From a virus, in IMG/VR virus record IMGVR_UViG_3300048029_000212, positions 62,001 through 126,000 of that record: a stretch of 64,000 bases of DNA. One strand, 5' to 3'. A program made the position numbers and the translations under genes. The notes under the pieces are model-generated. The model was given only the letters and a program-made list of their open reading frames with translations, was not told the DNA's origin and searched no databases. Below, one piece after another: positions 20,534-29,801 of the stretch. How positions within the stretch are numbered: the first letter of the stretch is position 1; every line of letters starts with the position of its first letter.

Positions 20534-22028
20534 CATACAAGTAGTCAATCTTGCAGACAATATTAACGCCGCTGTTCTAAAAATAAATCAGAACTTCGAT
20601 GGTATTGTAACGGGAGATATTCCTTTACCGACACCGACCGAGTCTGGTGGTGTAGATACTGGAGAGACGAATAATTTAATCAATAATTATTTGGATTCTT
20701 CGGTCTTCAACGACTTCATGGCGACGTTCCTTGATTCGAACTATTTCCTAACAGTGATCAACGAAGATTACCTTCAACAGTTCACGATCAATACAAACGT
20801 AAATGATTCTGATATTCAAGCGAACGCCTCTGCTATCTTTACATTAGAGTCCCGTATCGATAACACCGATTCTGGAATTCTTGTTTTATCACAAGCCTTG
20901 ATCCAAACCCAAGCTTCTTTAGATAATATGGTCCTTGGTGGGATAGACTCTGACCTTCTCGCATCAGCCATCGCTAGTGCTAATACTTCAATCATCTCAC
21001 GCATCGAAGCAAACAGCGATCAGATTGTTTCTTTCGCTGGCATCATCGACAGCGTTGAGAACAACCTATTACTATTTAATTCGGACACCAACGAAAGAAT
21101 TGATATCAACACTAGCGCAGTCTCCTCGTTGACTTCTAGGATTAATGTGAACTCAGATGGTCTGAGTGTAATTCTAGAATCGGTCGACTCTCTAGGACTT
21201 ACTTTAGATCAGTTTATTCAAGACGGCATCAACATTACTCCAGAGATGATCGACTCTGCAATGGCAGGGGCAGGAGACACGTTAACAATTCGCATGAACG
21301 CGGATAGTGACAAACTGGTAATTGAAGCGGCAAAGATTGTAGAATTAGAGACGGGACTAGCGGTTGTTGATTCAGATCTAAACACAAGAGTTGAAGCTTT
21401 ATCTGAAGCACAATCAGAATTAATTTCTCGTACAGAGTACGATTCCTCTGAAAATAGAGTCACTGCACTGGCGTCGGATATAACAACTCTTAATAACAAT
21501 GTATTCGTGACAGATGAGAATGGTAATGTAACGACAGCGGTTGCCGAAGCAAAGAGTGCTTTAGAAAGTCAGATTACTACAGTCGATGGAAAAATCACTT
21601 CCGTCACCACCCAAATGCAGACCGACTTAATTGCTAAAATTGATAGTGACATCTCACAAGCAACGCAAACGCTTACTGCGTTGATTGACTCGGAAGGTAA
21701 TACTACAGCAACGTGGGGTATCGATCTTGTTGCAGGAACCGAGAGCAATCCAAAGGTTGCAGGTATTAAGTTCGGTAACAACGGTACCACGGCAGACTTT
21801 GAAATTACCGCAGATACATTCAAGATTCTACCTACAGATGGAACTGGTAATGGTACTGCTCCGTTTAGTGTTACTGCTGAAGGTGTAGAACTTTCTAATG
21901 CGAAAGTGACAGGCGAAATCGACGTTACTACTTCAGATGACGACGGTTCTATGAACATCAAAGGAAACTTGATCACTATTAGTGACGCGAATGGAGCCAC
22001 AAGAATTAAGTTAGGGAAGTTAACATAA
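20526..22028 (+). CDS. tail fibre with KINxNF N-terminus and DUF1983-like C-terminus
   Basis: About 500 residues. Two in-frame ATGs exist (20520 and 20526); I prefer 20526 because AGG at 20515-20517 is well spaced for it and too close to 20520. The N-terminus has KINQNFDGIV, the docking-type motif also seen at 2.97 kb and 9.38 kb. The middle is a Ser/Asp-rich helical coiled coil without strong repeats. The C-terminus (GNGTAPFSVTAEGVELSNAK, then GNLITISDANGATRIKLG) parallels the end of the 1,291-residue fibre. It is followed after one base by the tip-protein gene, so it may be the shaft to which the next two products attach. Confidence 0.75.
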   Translation: MSNIQVVNLADNINAAVLKINQNFDGIVTGDIPLPTPTESGGVDTGETNNLINNYLDSSVFNDFMATFLDSNYFLTVINEDYLQQFTINTNVNDSDIQANASAIFTLESRIDNTDSGILVLSQALIQTQASLDNMVLGGIDSDLLASAIASANTSIISRIEANSDQIVSFAGIIDSVENNLLLFNSDTNERIDINTSAVSSLTSRINVNSDGLSVILESVDSLGLTLDQFIQDGINITPEMIDSAMAGAGDTLTIRMNADSDKLVIEAAKIVELETGLAVVDSDLNTRVEALSEAQSELISRTEYDSSENRVTALASDITTLNNNVFVTDENGNVTTAVAEAKSALESQITTVDGKITSVTTQMQTDLIAKIDSDISQATQTLTALIDSEGNTTATWGIDLVAGTESNPKVAGIKFGNNGTTADFEITADTFKILPTDGTGNGTAPFSVTAEGVELSNAKVTGEIDVTTSDDDGSMNIKGNLITISDANGATRIKLGKLT

Positions 22029-22029
22029 T

Positions 22030-22980
22030 ATGTCGTTTCAATATTCAAGGACAACTGCTCCATATTACTATTGGGTTTCTAGTCAATTTGGTGCTTTCAT
22101 TGCATATGATGGTGTTAGTGCCACAGTTACTCCGTCAGACGCATCTTCTTTTGTATTCGAAGGTACCACTTACACAAGAGGTGATGTTGAAGAAACAGTA
22201 ACAACCACCAGTCCATTTGTTGGAACTTCCACTTCGACTTACTACTCTATAAGCAATAGTGCTAGTAGTGGTGGGGGCGGTGGTAGCGGTTCCACACCTT
22301 CTATCACTACAATTTCTCCTAGTAATGGATCAGCTTGGCATTCTGAAGGTGATACAATAAGTTTTGATGTCAATACTGCCAATTTCCCTTCGGGAACAAC
22401 TCAACTTAACTGGGCGATTAATAATGTAACGACCTCTAACTCTGACTTTTCTTCAGTGACAGGAACAGTAAACATATCTAATAATACTGGTACCTTTTCA
22501 GTTGTATTATCGACTGATTCATTGAGTGAGTCGAATGAATCATTTAAAGTTACTGTTTCTGGGACAGTGTCTGGTACATCTTTAACCAAACAGTCTGGTA
22601 CTATGAACATCGTTAATGTTGTTGATGGTGGTGGTGGAACAACAACGAATAGTGATGCGGACGAAAGACCAACACCTATAGGTTCGGGCACAGGGTATGG
22701 ATTGGAGATTTTTAATGAAAATCAAACGTTAATAATATCTTCTAAAGTTGATGTTGTGTTAAACAAACAAGAATTAAGTTTTGCTGCGACAGCTACTGCG
22801 GGCGGAACTACTCAAATAACAATACCAAACGTCACTAACACCTCTCAATATGCTGTAGGATTATTTCCTAGTGCCGACCCGAATGGGATATCATCATCTT
22901 TTTCTGGTAATACTATAAGTATTACTAATCAAAGTTCAACCGATGTTGCCTTCAATATTGAAATTTTTAGGTTGTCATAA
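22030..22980 (+). CDS. putative fibre tip / adhesin protein (TYxRG and YGLxIFN modules)
   Basis: 316 residues in three parts. Residues about 1-75 form a small domain with YSRTTAPYYYWVSSQFG and GTTYTRGDV, related to the end of the 1,859-residue protein and to two inserts in the 1,800-residue protein. A Gly-rich linker follows (SGGGGGSGS). Residues about 90-200 look like an Ig/Calx-beta-type beta-sandwich (GDTISFDVNTANFPSGTTQ, then NESFKVTVSGTVSG). After a second Gly-rich hinge the C-terminus has GYGLEIFNENQTLIISSKV, a module repeated in the next gene. Overlap TAATG with that gene suggests joint assembly. A receptor-binding role is inferred from position and modular make-up. Confidence 0.65.
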   Translation: MSFQYSRTTAPYYYWVSSQFGAFIAYDGVSATVTPSDASSFVFEGTTYTRGDVEETVTTTSPFVGTSTSTYYSISNSASSGGGGGSGSTPSITTISPSNGSAWHSEGDTISFDVNTANFPSGTTQLNWAINNVTTSNSDFSSVTGTVNISNNTGTFSVVLSTDSLSESNESFKVTVSGTVSGTSLTKQSGTMNIVNVVDGGGGTTTNSDADERPTPIGSGTGYGLEIFNENQTLIISSKVDVVLNKQELSFAATATAGGTTQITIPNVTNTSQYAVGLFPSADPNGISSSFSGNTISITNQSSTDVAFNIEIFRLS

Positions 22981-23723
22981 TGTCATACGGATTACAAGTA
23001 TTTAATGATGCAAACGGTTTGATGTTCGATTCATCAAACCCGCTGAGTAGTTATATAGTTACTCAGGCTGGTGTTGCTTCATCCATTACACTGACTTCGG
23101 GTGAAATATTATTTGTCCGAGCAGATCCTTCTCTGCACACCTCGGGAAGTTCAATTTATAATTTTTTTGTAGAACCAACGAACGGTCAATCTTTTCCTAC
23201 ATCCAGCACAAACTCTTTTAGTTTTTATAGATACGTTTCAAACAATGACAATAAATATCCGGTATCTTTAGATTACTTCGTTATAAAAAAGGCTGGTCAA
23301 ATTAGTTCCACCGATGACTATGGACTTATCATTTATAATGAAAACGAAAGTGTTCAGTTTGACTCTAGGGCAGTTGGTTCTAATCATTTCCAAATCACAG
23401 ATTCACATTCATATCCAGATATAACTTATGGGTATGATTTAGGGCATAGATCTAAATATATTTCAGTAAGTGATTTAGAATCTTCTCTGCCTTGGGTTTG
23501 GACTTACTATAACCCAAGTCCTACTGATTTAGCATCACAGGAACAATGTTTCACATACACTTCTTCTCTCACGGTACAAGCTAATGAGGTAACAGTTATA
23601 AACTCAACAGGACAATCGGGGAACGAAGAAGACGATAGGTCTGGTTCTAATCCATTTGGAGATGAATACTTTACATCATATGGAAGAATCAGAAATCAAA
23701 TTTTAATAGGAGAATTATTATAA
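22980..23723 (+). CDS. putative fibre tip protein with two YGLxIFN modules
   Basis: 247 residues. Two copies of a module start at residue 3 (YGLQVFNDANGLMFDSSN) and at about 115 (YGLIIYNENESVQFDSRA). The same opening occurs at the end of the previous protein. This type of domain (similar to DUF6453) is found in distal fibre proteins of several phages. The protein is rich in Ser, Thr and Tyr, has no signal peptide or membrane segment, and ends with FGDEYFTSYGRIRNQILIGE. It overlaps both neighbours by TAATG. It probably sits at a fibre tip next to the 316-residue protein; direct evidence for receptor binding is lacking. Confidence 0.6.
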   Translation: MSYGLQVFNDANGLMFDSSNPLSSYIVTQAGVASSITLTSGEILFVRADPSLHTSGSSIYNFFVEPTNGQSFPTSSTNSFSFYRYVSNNDNKYPVSLDYFVIKKAGQISSTDDYGLIIYNENESVQFDSRAVGSNHFQITDSHSYPDITYGYDLGHRSKYISVSDLESSLPWVWTYYNPSPTDLASQEQCFTYTSSLTVQANEVTVINSTGQSGNEEDDRSGSNPFGDEYFTSYGRIRNQILIGELL

Positions 23724-24172
23724 TGGTAAATCATATTGCATACATTAAAGATCAACAAATAATAAACCTTCAAACTGCATATGGAAGATTGCCTGAACAA
23801 GGATTTCAGGAAGATGGATCTTTAATCCTTCATTTAGACTTTCCTATTGAGAATGGGTTTGAGTTTATAAAAAGAAATTATTTTGATGATGGAAGGTTTC
23901 ACCCTCGTGAGGACGCACCAAATCAATACTGTCGATGGGATACAGAATCACGAAACTGGGTATGGGATCTTGAGGATCTAATAAAAGATATTCGTACACG
24001 AAGAAATGGTCTTCTTGCGGGAACAGATTGGACACAAATTCCAGATGCTCCACTGTCAGAAGATATGAAGAATGCGTGGGCGGGTTATCGTCAAGAACTA
24101 CGTGATATCACAGACGTTCTAGACGGAATTGAAAGTTTGGACGATGTTCCATGGCCTGACGCCCCAGCATAA
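23723..24172 (+). CDS. tail-fibre assembly chaperone
   Basis: 149 residues. The C-terminal half carries the signature of phage tail assembly chaperones: RTRRNGLLAGTDWTQIPDAP (residues 91-110), WAGYRQELRDITD (119-131) and a final VPWPDAP (142-148). Proteins of this type sit directly after fibre-tip genes and help fibres fold and trimerise; some remain bound as the tip adhesin. The N-terminus (about 1-80) is a less conserved beta-rich part. The gene overlaps the previous stop (TAATG) and is followed by a terminator, closing this fibre cluster. Confidence 0.85.
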   Translation: MVNHIAYIKDQQIINLQTAYGRLPEQGFQEDGSLILHLDFPIENGFEFIKRNYFDDGRFHPREDAPNQYCRWDTESRNWVWDLEDLIKDIRTRRNGLLAGTDWTQIPDAPLSEDMKNAWAGYRQELRDITDVLDGIESLDDVPWPDAPA

Positions 24173-24196
24173 CTAATTGTCATAAATATTTTTACG

Positions 24197-24233
24197 AAAT
24201 GTGCGCAGACTTTGGTTTCCGCACATTTTTTTT
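24197..24233 (+). terminator. rho-independent terminator after the chaperone gene
   Basis: Perfect 9-bp stem aaatgtgcg / cgcacattt (24197-24205 and 24220-24228) with a 14-base loop, running into eight Ts. Confidence 0.85.
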
Positions 24234-24235
24234 AT

Positions 24236-24243
24236 TATAAATA
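24236..24243 (+). promoter_or_regulatory. T4-type late promoter before the 1,800-residue fibre gene
   Basis: Perfect TATAAATA immediately after the terminator, 49 bases before the GTG start. A 13-base palindrome (ATTAAC-C-GTTAAT, 24253-24265) lies between the box and the gene. Confidence 0.75.
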
Positions 24244-24292
24244 AAGTACGTTATTAACCGTTAATTTCAACTTTTACAAGAGAGCAATTATT

Positions 24293-27200
24293 GTGTCAGC
24301 ATCTAGTATCCCACTAAAAATTAAAAATACTAATGGTGACCTACAGGAATTTACACCGCTAGAAGAGAACTATCTTTCTTATGCGGTGGGACAAGCATTA
24401 GCAGATGCATCTGCTGGTGAAGTCGGAGATATCAGTTTAACTGGTGATGTTAATATTGGTTCATTTACGGACGCGTATTTTAATGAATCTGCGGGTACTC
24501 ACCCAATTACTAATATCACATCTACAACTGTAACCACACCTCTACGTCAGGTGGGCGGTGTTGCAGATGAAACTGGTGCCGATTTTGTTCGTCCTGTGGG
24601 TTATTATGACTCAGGCCCAAATCCAGGCTTCTACGAAATGGTAGATCCAGATTTGGATAATCTTGCAAGTCGTGTACTCAGTAACATGGTCCAGAATGAC
24701 TATGTCGGTACATTCAAACTTTCTAGTACATCACCTGGCGCAGACTATACGGTCTTCCTCGCAAATGTCTTCTCAGACACACACGGTGATGGTACAGTAA
24801 CAAATTACAACATCTATCAACGTGTAACGATGCCTGTGGTTAACGCAGTGCGTCCCGTTGCTATTTGTTACGATGGGTCATCCAACTTTGACGGATTCAA
24901 AGAAATGTCGGATGATCAGATCAAATATACTATTGGTCAACGTGTCAAATCCCTCCGTGCGACGGCCGGTGCGATCGGATCTTATCAGTTCCGTTCAGCT
25001 GCGCAAGGTGTACCAACACTGCCTGGAACATGGTCTGTTGTTGGTGATGCAACTAACACCCGACGTACTATTGTAAATAGTTCATACTCTCGCACACGTA
25101 ACTCATCATACGCACGTACGCGTATTTCGGCTTACACTCGCGATAGAGTTTCAACATACACACGTAATAGTGTAGATACATTCTCCCGCACCTTTGTTGG
25201 AGACTACACAGGAACATATAATAGAGATTTCGTAGGTAACTATTCTCGAGATTTCGTCGGAGAGTACACTCGTACGCGACCATCTTCATATGAAGGGACT
25301 TATATTCGCAATCGTGTTTCTACTTACTCGGCTGATTACACTCGTACACGTGTTTCCTCTTATACAGGAACCTACTCACGAACTCGTACATCCGCGTATT
25401 CAGACACTTATGCGAGAACCCGTGTCTCAACATACGTTGGAACATATTCGCGCACACGCACATCTGCGTACTCTGGCGCGTATGCTCGTAACCGTATCTC
25501 TACATATTCTCGTAATAGACTAACTGCATTTACTGGTTACTTTGCGGGAACTTACTCACGCGCACGTGTTTCTACTTACACACGTAATCGCGTACAGAAC
25601 TTTACTGGTACGTTCACGCGTTCTCGTTCTTCTGCATACACTCGTGGTCGTGTTTCTGCTTATGCAGGTACATATGCACGTACTCGTAACTCTGCCTATT
25701 CAGGCACTTACGCTCGTACTCGTGTTTCTTCATACACAGGTACATACTCTGGTACATATTCACGAAACCGTGTATCAGCTTATGCCGGAACATACTCACG
25801 TACTCGTAACTCAGCTTATACAAGAACTTCAACTCGTACACGCACATCAGCATACTCTGCAGATTACACACGAACCCGCATCACTAACTACACTCGCGAC
25901 CGTGTCACTAACTTTGCAAATGCTTATGCTCGTGCCCGTGTTTCTACTTACACACGCAATCGTGTGACTAACTTCACGGGTGAGTTTACTCGTGGCCGTG
26001 TTTCTTCATATGTTCGCGATCGTGTGACCGATTTTGCTGGCAACTTTATTGGAAACTACTCACGTTCTTTCCAAGGCAACTATTCACGTAACTTCGTAGG
26101 TAACTACTCACGCGGATTTGCAGGAAACTACGTAGGCAACTATGCTCGTGTTTCTACTCGTACTTCTGCGAGAACACGTTACTCAGCTTATGCGCGTACA
26201 TCTACCCGTACTCGTGCATCTGCATACACACGTGACCGTGTTACTAATTACGCTGGTAACTTCGTGGGTAACTACACTACAGTATTCACCGGAGATTTCG
26301 TAGGAAACTATGCACGTACATTTGTGGGCAACTACGGTGGCGATTTCGTAGGTAATTATACCACAGTATTCACCGGAGATTTCGTAGGAAACTATGCTCG
26401 TGGATACGCTGGTGACTTTGCAGGTAACTACACAGGCAACTATACAACGACATTCGCAGGTAACTTTGTTGGTAACTACGCCCGAAATTATGTCGGAGAC
26501 TATGTAGGCGACTTTGTAGGCAACTATGCTCGAGGATTCGCAGGCAACTACGGTGGTGATTTCGTAGGTAATTACGCGACTACATTTACTGGCGACTTTG
26601 TAGGCAACTATTCTCGTGGTTTTGCTGGTAACTATGCTGGTGATTTTGTAGGAAACTATTCACGCACATCAACACGTACTTCAACACGTACTTTGAACTA
26701 TCAACGTACACTGTACTATGTCGGCGACTTCACTGGCAACTATGCACGTAACTATGCTGCAGACTATGCACGTACCCCAGCTTATACTCGTACACTATAC
26801 TACGCAGGCAACTTTGTAGGTAACTATGCGCGTACACGAACCGGATCTTATTTGGGTAACTATACTCGCGAACCAGATGTCAACTACGCAGGCAACTTTG
26901 TAGGCAACTATGGCCGTACTCGTACTGGATCTTATTTGGGTAATTATTCGCGTAACTTCGGCGGAAACTATTCAAGAAACTTTACTCGAAACCGAACGGG
27001 ATCTTATTTAGGTAACTACACTGGAACTCCAACTAGTACAGATTTCACCCGAACTTCTACTCGCGTTTCTACGGGTTCTGGTGGTGCTACTGACGATTAT
27101 TCGGAGAGTCCTTTCAACACAGTGACAGATGGTTGGGTTATTGATAATGAATCCAGTACTGTAATTGTTTATGTGGGCGGTTCTTCTGTCGCTATAGCGC

Positions 27201-29695
27201 AAGGAACCACCATGACATCAATAACCAATGGTGGTGTCACGTATAATCGAGGCACTTTCCGAGAGAACTTTGGGCTGGAAACTCGTTACGGCGTTACTTA
27301 CAGTGGTTCTGGCGGTTCTTTTACAGGAAACTTTGTAGGAAACTATACTGGAGTTACGGGCGGTACTTCGTATGTAGGCAACTACGCACGCACATCAACC
27401 CGAACTTCTGTTAATTCGGGAAGTACTACTCAGTACGCCCAATATGTCACATATTGGTTAAAGAGTACTGCGGGAGCTTCTGTTGTTATTAACGCTACGA
27501 CTATTGCGACCAGCACTAACGCCAACGCAACTTCAATTACGCACAATGGAGTGACCTATTCAAGAGGCACTCTCCAAATGCAACTTTTTCAAAATTATTA
27601 CTATGGGTTGGTTACTCAAGGCACGGCTGGTTCTTTTACCGGCAACTTTGTTGGGGACTATGCCCGAACTCGTGTATCCGCAGAGGATTATACTCGCAGT
27701 CGTGCATTCTCTTACGCTGGAAACTACTCTCGCGACTATACGCGCACCCGTACTTCTACGTATAATCGAAGTCGTGCGTTCTCATACGCTGGAAACTACT
27801 CACGTGATCGTGTAACCAACTTTACTGGTGATTTTGTAGGAAACTATACTCGTAGTCGTCCGTTCTCATATGAAGGCAATTACAGCCGTACGTCAACACG
27901 TACGGGTACAGGTACTGGTTACTACACTCGTACATTGTACTACACAGGTAACTACGCTCGTGCGTTCACTCGTAATCGTGTTCAGACCTTTACCAATACA
28001 GGTAACTACACACGTACTGGATACTATGCTGGTGACTTCGTAGGTGAATATGCTCGTACGTCAACACGTACTTCAACACGTACTCGTTACAGTGCCTACT
28101 CACGTACTCGTATTACTAACTATGTTGGTGACTTTACTCGTACATCTACGCGCACATCTACTCGTACTCGTTACAGTGCTTATGCAAGAACTCGTGCAAC
28201 AAACTATACTCGTACACGTAACTCAGCTTACGCTCGTGATCGCGTAACAAACTACGTAGGCAACTTCACACGTGTATCGACAATTACTTCAACACGCACA
28301 CGTTACTCAGCTTATGCACGTACACGAATTACTGATTACACAGGTAACTTTACTCGTACATCAACACGTACATCTACGCGTAATCGCAACTCTTCGTATG
28401 CACGTACACGAATTACTGATTACACAGGTAACTTCACTCGTGATAGAGTAACAAACTTCGCTGGTAACTTTATCGGTAACTACGCCCGTAACTATGCAGG
28501 TGACTTTGTAGGTAACTACTCACGTGGATTTGCTGGTGAATATGCCGGTAACTTTACTGGTGAGTATACTCGTACATCTACTCGTACTCGTTACTCTGCA
28601 TATGTCGTGACTCGTGTTTCTGCATACATCCGCAACCGTGCATCAACATATGCTCGTGATCGTGTGACTAACTTTGCAGGAAACTTTGCTGGTAACTATT
28701 CACGTACATTCACTGGTAACTACTCGCGTGACTTCGCTGGAGATTTTGCAGGCAACTACTCACGCACATTCACTGGTAACTACTCTCGTAACTTCGCTGG
28801 TAACTTTATCGGTGATTTTGTTGGAGACTTCGGAGGAAACTACGTAGGAAACTACGCACGTGACTTTGGTGGAAACTTTGCGGGTAACTATTCACGTGGA
28901 TTTGTTGGCGAATACGCAGGAACTTATAACCGAACATTCGTAGGTGAATACACAGGCGCATACACTGGTACTTACAACAACAACTTCGTTGGTGAATATA
29001 CTGGTGCTTACTCACGTGGATTTGTTGGTGAGTATGCGGGAACATATAATGCCACATTTACTGGTAACTATGCAAGAACATTTGCTGGTAATTATGCACG
29101 TGATTTTGCTGGAGACTTTACTGGTAACTATGCAAGAACATTTGCTGGTGAATACACTGGGGCTTATGCAAGTGACTTTGTCGGCGACTTCGTAGGTAAC
29201 TATGCTCGTGGATTCGCGGGTGAATACACTGGCACATATACTCGAGACTTCTCTGGTCAGTATGCGGGCAACTACTCACGCGGCTTCGCTGGGGAATATG
29301 TAGGTAACTACTCCCGTGACTTTGCTGGTGAATACACTGGCACATATACTCGCGACTTCGGTGGTAACTATGTCGGTGATTATTCACGCACATTTACTGG
29401 TGAATATACTGGCACTTACTCACGCGACTTCGTAGGTAATTACTCTCGTGTCCGTGTCTCTGCATATGCTCGTGTCCGTACTTCTGCATACTCTGGTGCA
29501 TACTCACGTAATCGTGACTCTGCCTATGTTGGAGACTTCACAGGTAATTACTCACGTACATTTGGTGGTAATTATGCTCGAGATTACGTTGGTAACTATG
29601 CAAGATCTTTCTTGGGTAACTACGTGGGTGCAACGATTTCAGATACGCTTACAGAGGTTACTGAAACATATACATTATACGTACGTGTTGCATAA
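24293..29695 (+). CDS. 1,800-residue fibre-like protein built of aromatic/Arg-Gly tetrapeptide repeats
   Basis: It starts at GTG (24293) after AAGAGAG. Residues about 1-260 are an ordinary globular N-terminus (PLKIKNTNGDLQEFTPLEEN, then YYDSGPNPGFYEMVDPDLDN). From about 262 to 1,777 the sequence follows a four-residue rhythm, [Y/F/R]-x-[G/R/S]-x, in two flavours: an Arg/Ser-rich form (YTRNRVSTYTRTR) and a Gly/Asn-rich form (FVGNYARDFAGNY). Two 70-residue domains with GVTYxRG interrupt it (about 934-1,005 and 1,047-1,108). The C-terminus is TLTEVTETYTLYVRV. No known family fits the repeat. The gene lies between a fibre chaperone and a terminator, with its own late promoter, so a virion fibre or surface filament is most likely; function is unknown. 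Confidence 0.75.
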   Translation: MSASSIPLKIKNTNGDLQEFTPLEENYLSYAVGQALADASAGEVGDISLTGDVNIGSFTDAYFNESAGTHPITNITSTTVTTPLRQVGGVADETGADFVRPVGYYDSGPNPGFYEMVDPDLDNLASRVLSNMVQNDYVGTFKLSSTSPGADYTVFLANVFSDTHGDGTVTNYNIYQRVTMPVVNAVRPVAICYDGSSNFDGFKEMSDDQIKYTIGQRVKSLRATAGAIGSYQFRSAAQGVPTLPGTWSVVGDATNTRRTIVNSSYSRTRNSSYARTRISAYTRDRVSTYTRNSVDTFSRTFVGDYTGTYNRDFVGNYSRDFVGEYTRTRPSSYEGTYIRNRVSTYSADYTRTRVSSYTGTYSRTRTSAYSDTYARTRVSTYVGTYSRTRTSAYSGAYARNRISTYSRNRLTAFTGYFAGTYSRARVSTYTRNRVQNFTGTFTRSRSSAYTRGRVSAYAGTYARTRNSAYSGTYARTRVSSYTGTYSGTYSRNRVSAYAGTYSRTRNSAYTRTSTRTRTSAYSADYTRTRITNYTRDRVTNFANAYARARVSTYTRNRVTNFTGEFTRGRVSSYVRDRVTDFAGNFIGNYSRSFQGNYSRNFVGNYSRGFAGNYVGNYARVSTRTSARTRYSAYARTSTRTRASAYTRDRVTNYAGNFVGNYTTVFTGDFVGNYARTFVGNYGGDFVGNYTTVFTGDFVGNYARGYAGDFAGNYTGNYTTTFAGNFVGNYARNYVGDYVGDFVGNYARGFAGNYGGDFVGNYATTFTGDFVGNYSRGFAGNYAGDFVGNYSRTSTRTSTRTLNYQRTLYYVGDFTGNYARNYAADYARTPAYTRTLYYAGNFVGNYARTRTGSYLGNYTREPDVNYAGNFVGNYGRTRTGSYLGNYSRNFGGNYSRNFTRNRTGSYLGNYTGTPTSTDFTRTSTRVSTGSGGATDDYSESPFNTVTDGWVIDNESSTVIVYVGGSSVAIAQGTTMTSITNGGVTYNRGTFRENFGLETRYGVTYSGSGGSFTGNFVGNYTGVTGGTSYVGNYARTSTRTSVNSGSTTQYAQYVTYWLKSTAGASVVINATTIATSTNANATSITHNGVTYSRGTLQMQLFQNYYYGLVTQGTAGSFTGNFVGDYARTRVSAEDYTRSRAFSYAGNYSRDYTRTRTSTYNRSRAFSYAGNYSRDRVTNFTGDFVGNYTRSRPFSYEGNYSRTSTRTGTGTGYYTRTLYYTGNYARAFTRNRVQTFTNTGNYTRTGYYAGDFVGEYARTSTRTSTRTRYSAYSRTRITNYVGDFTRTSTRTSTRTRYSAYARTRATNYTRTRNSAYARDRVTNYVGNFTRVSTITSTRTRYSAYARTRITDYTGNFTRTSTRTSTRNRNSSYARTRITDYTGNFTRDRVTNFAGNFIGNYARNYAGDFVGNYSRGFAGEYAGNFTGEYTRTSTRTRYSAYVVTRVSAYIRNRASTYARDRVTNFAGNFAGNYSRTFTGNYSRDFAGDFAGNYSRTFTGNYSRNFAGNFIGDFVGDFGGNYVGNYARDFGGNFAGNYSRGFVGEYAGTYNRTFVGEYTGAYTGTYNNNFVGEYTGAYSRGFVGEYAGTYNATFTGNYARTFAGNYARDFAGDFTGNYARTFAGEYTGAYASDFVGDFVGNYARGFAGEYTGTYTRDFSGQYAGNYSRGFAGEYVGNYSRDFAGEYTGTYTRDFGGNYVGDYSRTFTGEYTGTYSRDFVGNYSRVRVSAYARVRTSAYSGAYSRNRDSAYVGDFTGNYSRTFGGNYARDYVGNYARSFLGNYVGATISDTLTEVTETYTLYVRVA
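25075..29625 (+). repeat. 12-bp / tetrapeptide repeat tract
   Basis: About 4.5 kb in which nearly every fourth codon is Tyr, Phe or Arg and the codon two later is Gly, Arg or Ser. Examples of the tetrads are YARD, FAGD, FTGN, YTRN and RVSS. Codons vary freely at third positions (ggtaactac, ggcaactat, ggaaactac), while the residue pattern is kept. The tract creates long open frames in other phases and on the other strand that are by-products. It is interrupted at about 27085-27315 and 27425-27620 by nonrepetitive domains. Confidence 0.9.
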
Positions 29696-29726
29696 TCAAC
29701 CGTACTGTGTTATAATATAGGAAATG

Positions 29727-29754
29727 CGGGTCATTCACTTGACCCGTTTTATTT
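29727..29754 (+). terminator. rho-independent terminator
   Basis: Seven-bp stem cgggtca / tgacccg (29727-29733 and 29740-29746) with a six-base loop, followed by ttttattt. It ends the 1,800-residue fibre transcript. Confidence 0.8.
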
Positions 29755-29801
29755 CTACACTATATACATTTGAATTGAATTGAACTCTTTGGAGATACTT
29801 A

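Noticed and set aside
22030-24172. Diversity-generating retroelement variable region at the tip genes
   Set aside because: No reverse transcriptase and no template/variable repeat pair are visible in the window.
25290-25967. Plus-strand open frames inside the tetrapeptide tract (25290-25523 and 25542-25967, and others at 28044, 28944 and 29448)
   Set aside because: They are other-phase readings of the 12-bp periodic DNA, consist of His/Leu/Val/Thr-rich low-complexity sequence, and lack ribosome-binding sites; the main frame is continuous.
25075-29625. CRISPR-like or satellite array
   Set aside because: No constant repeat with unique spacers; the periodicity is coding (tetrapeptide) and codons vary throughout.
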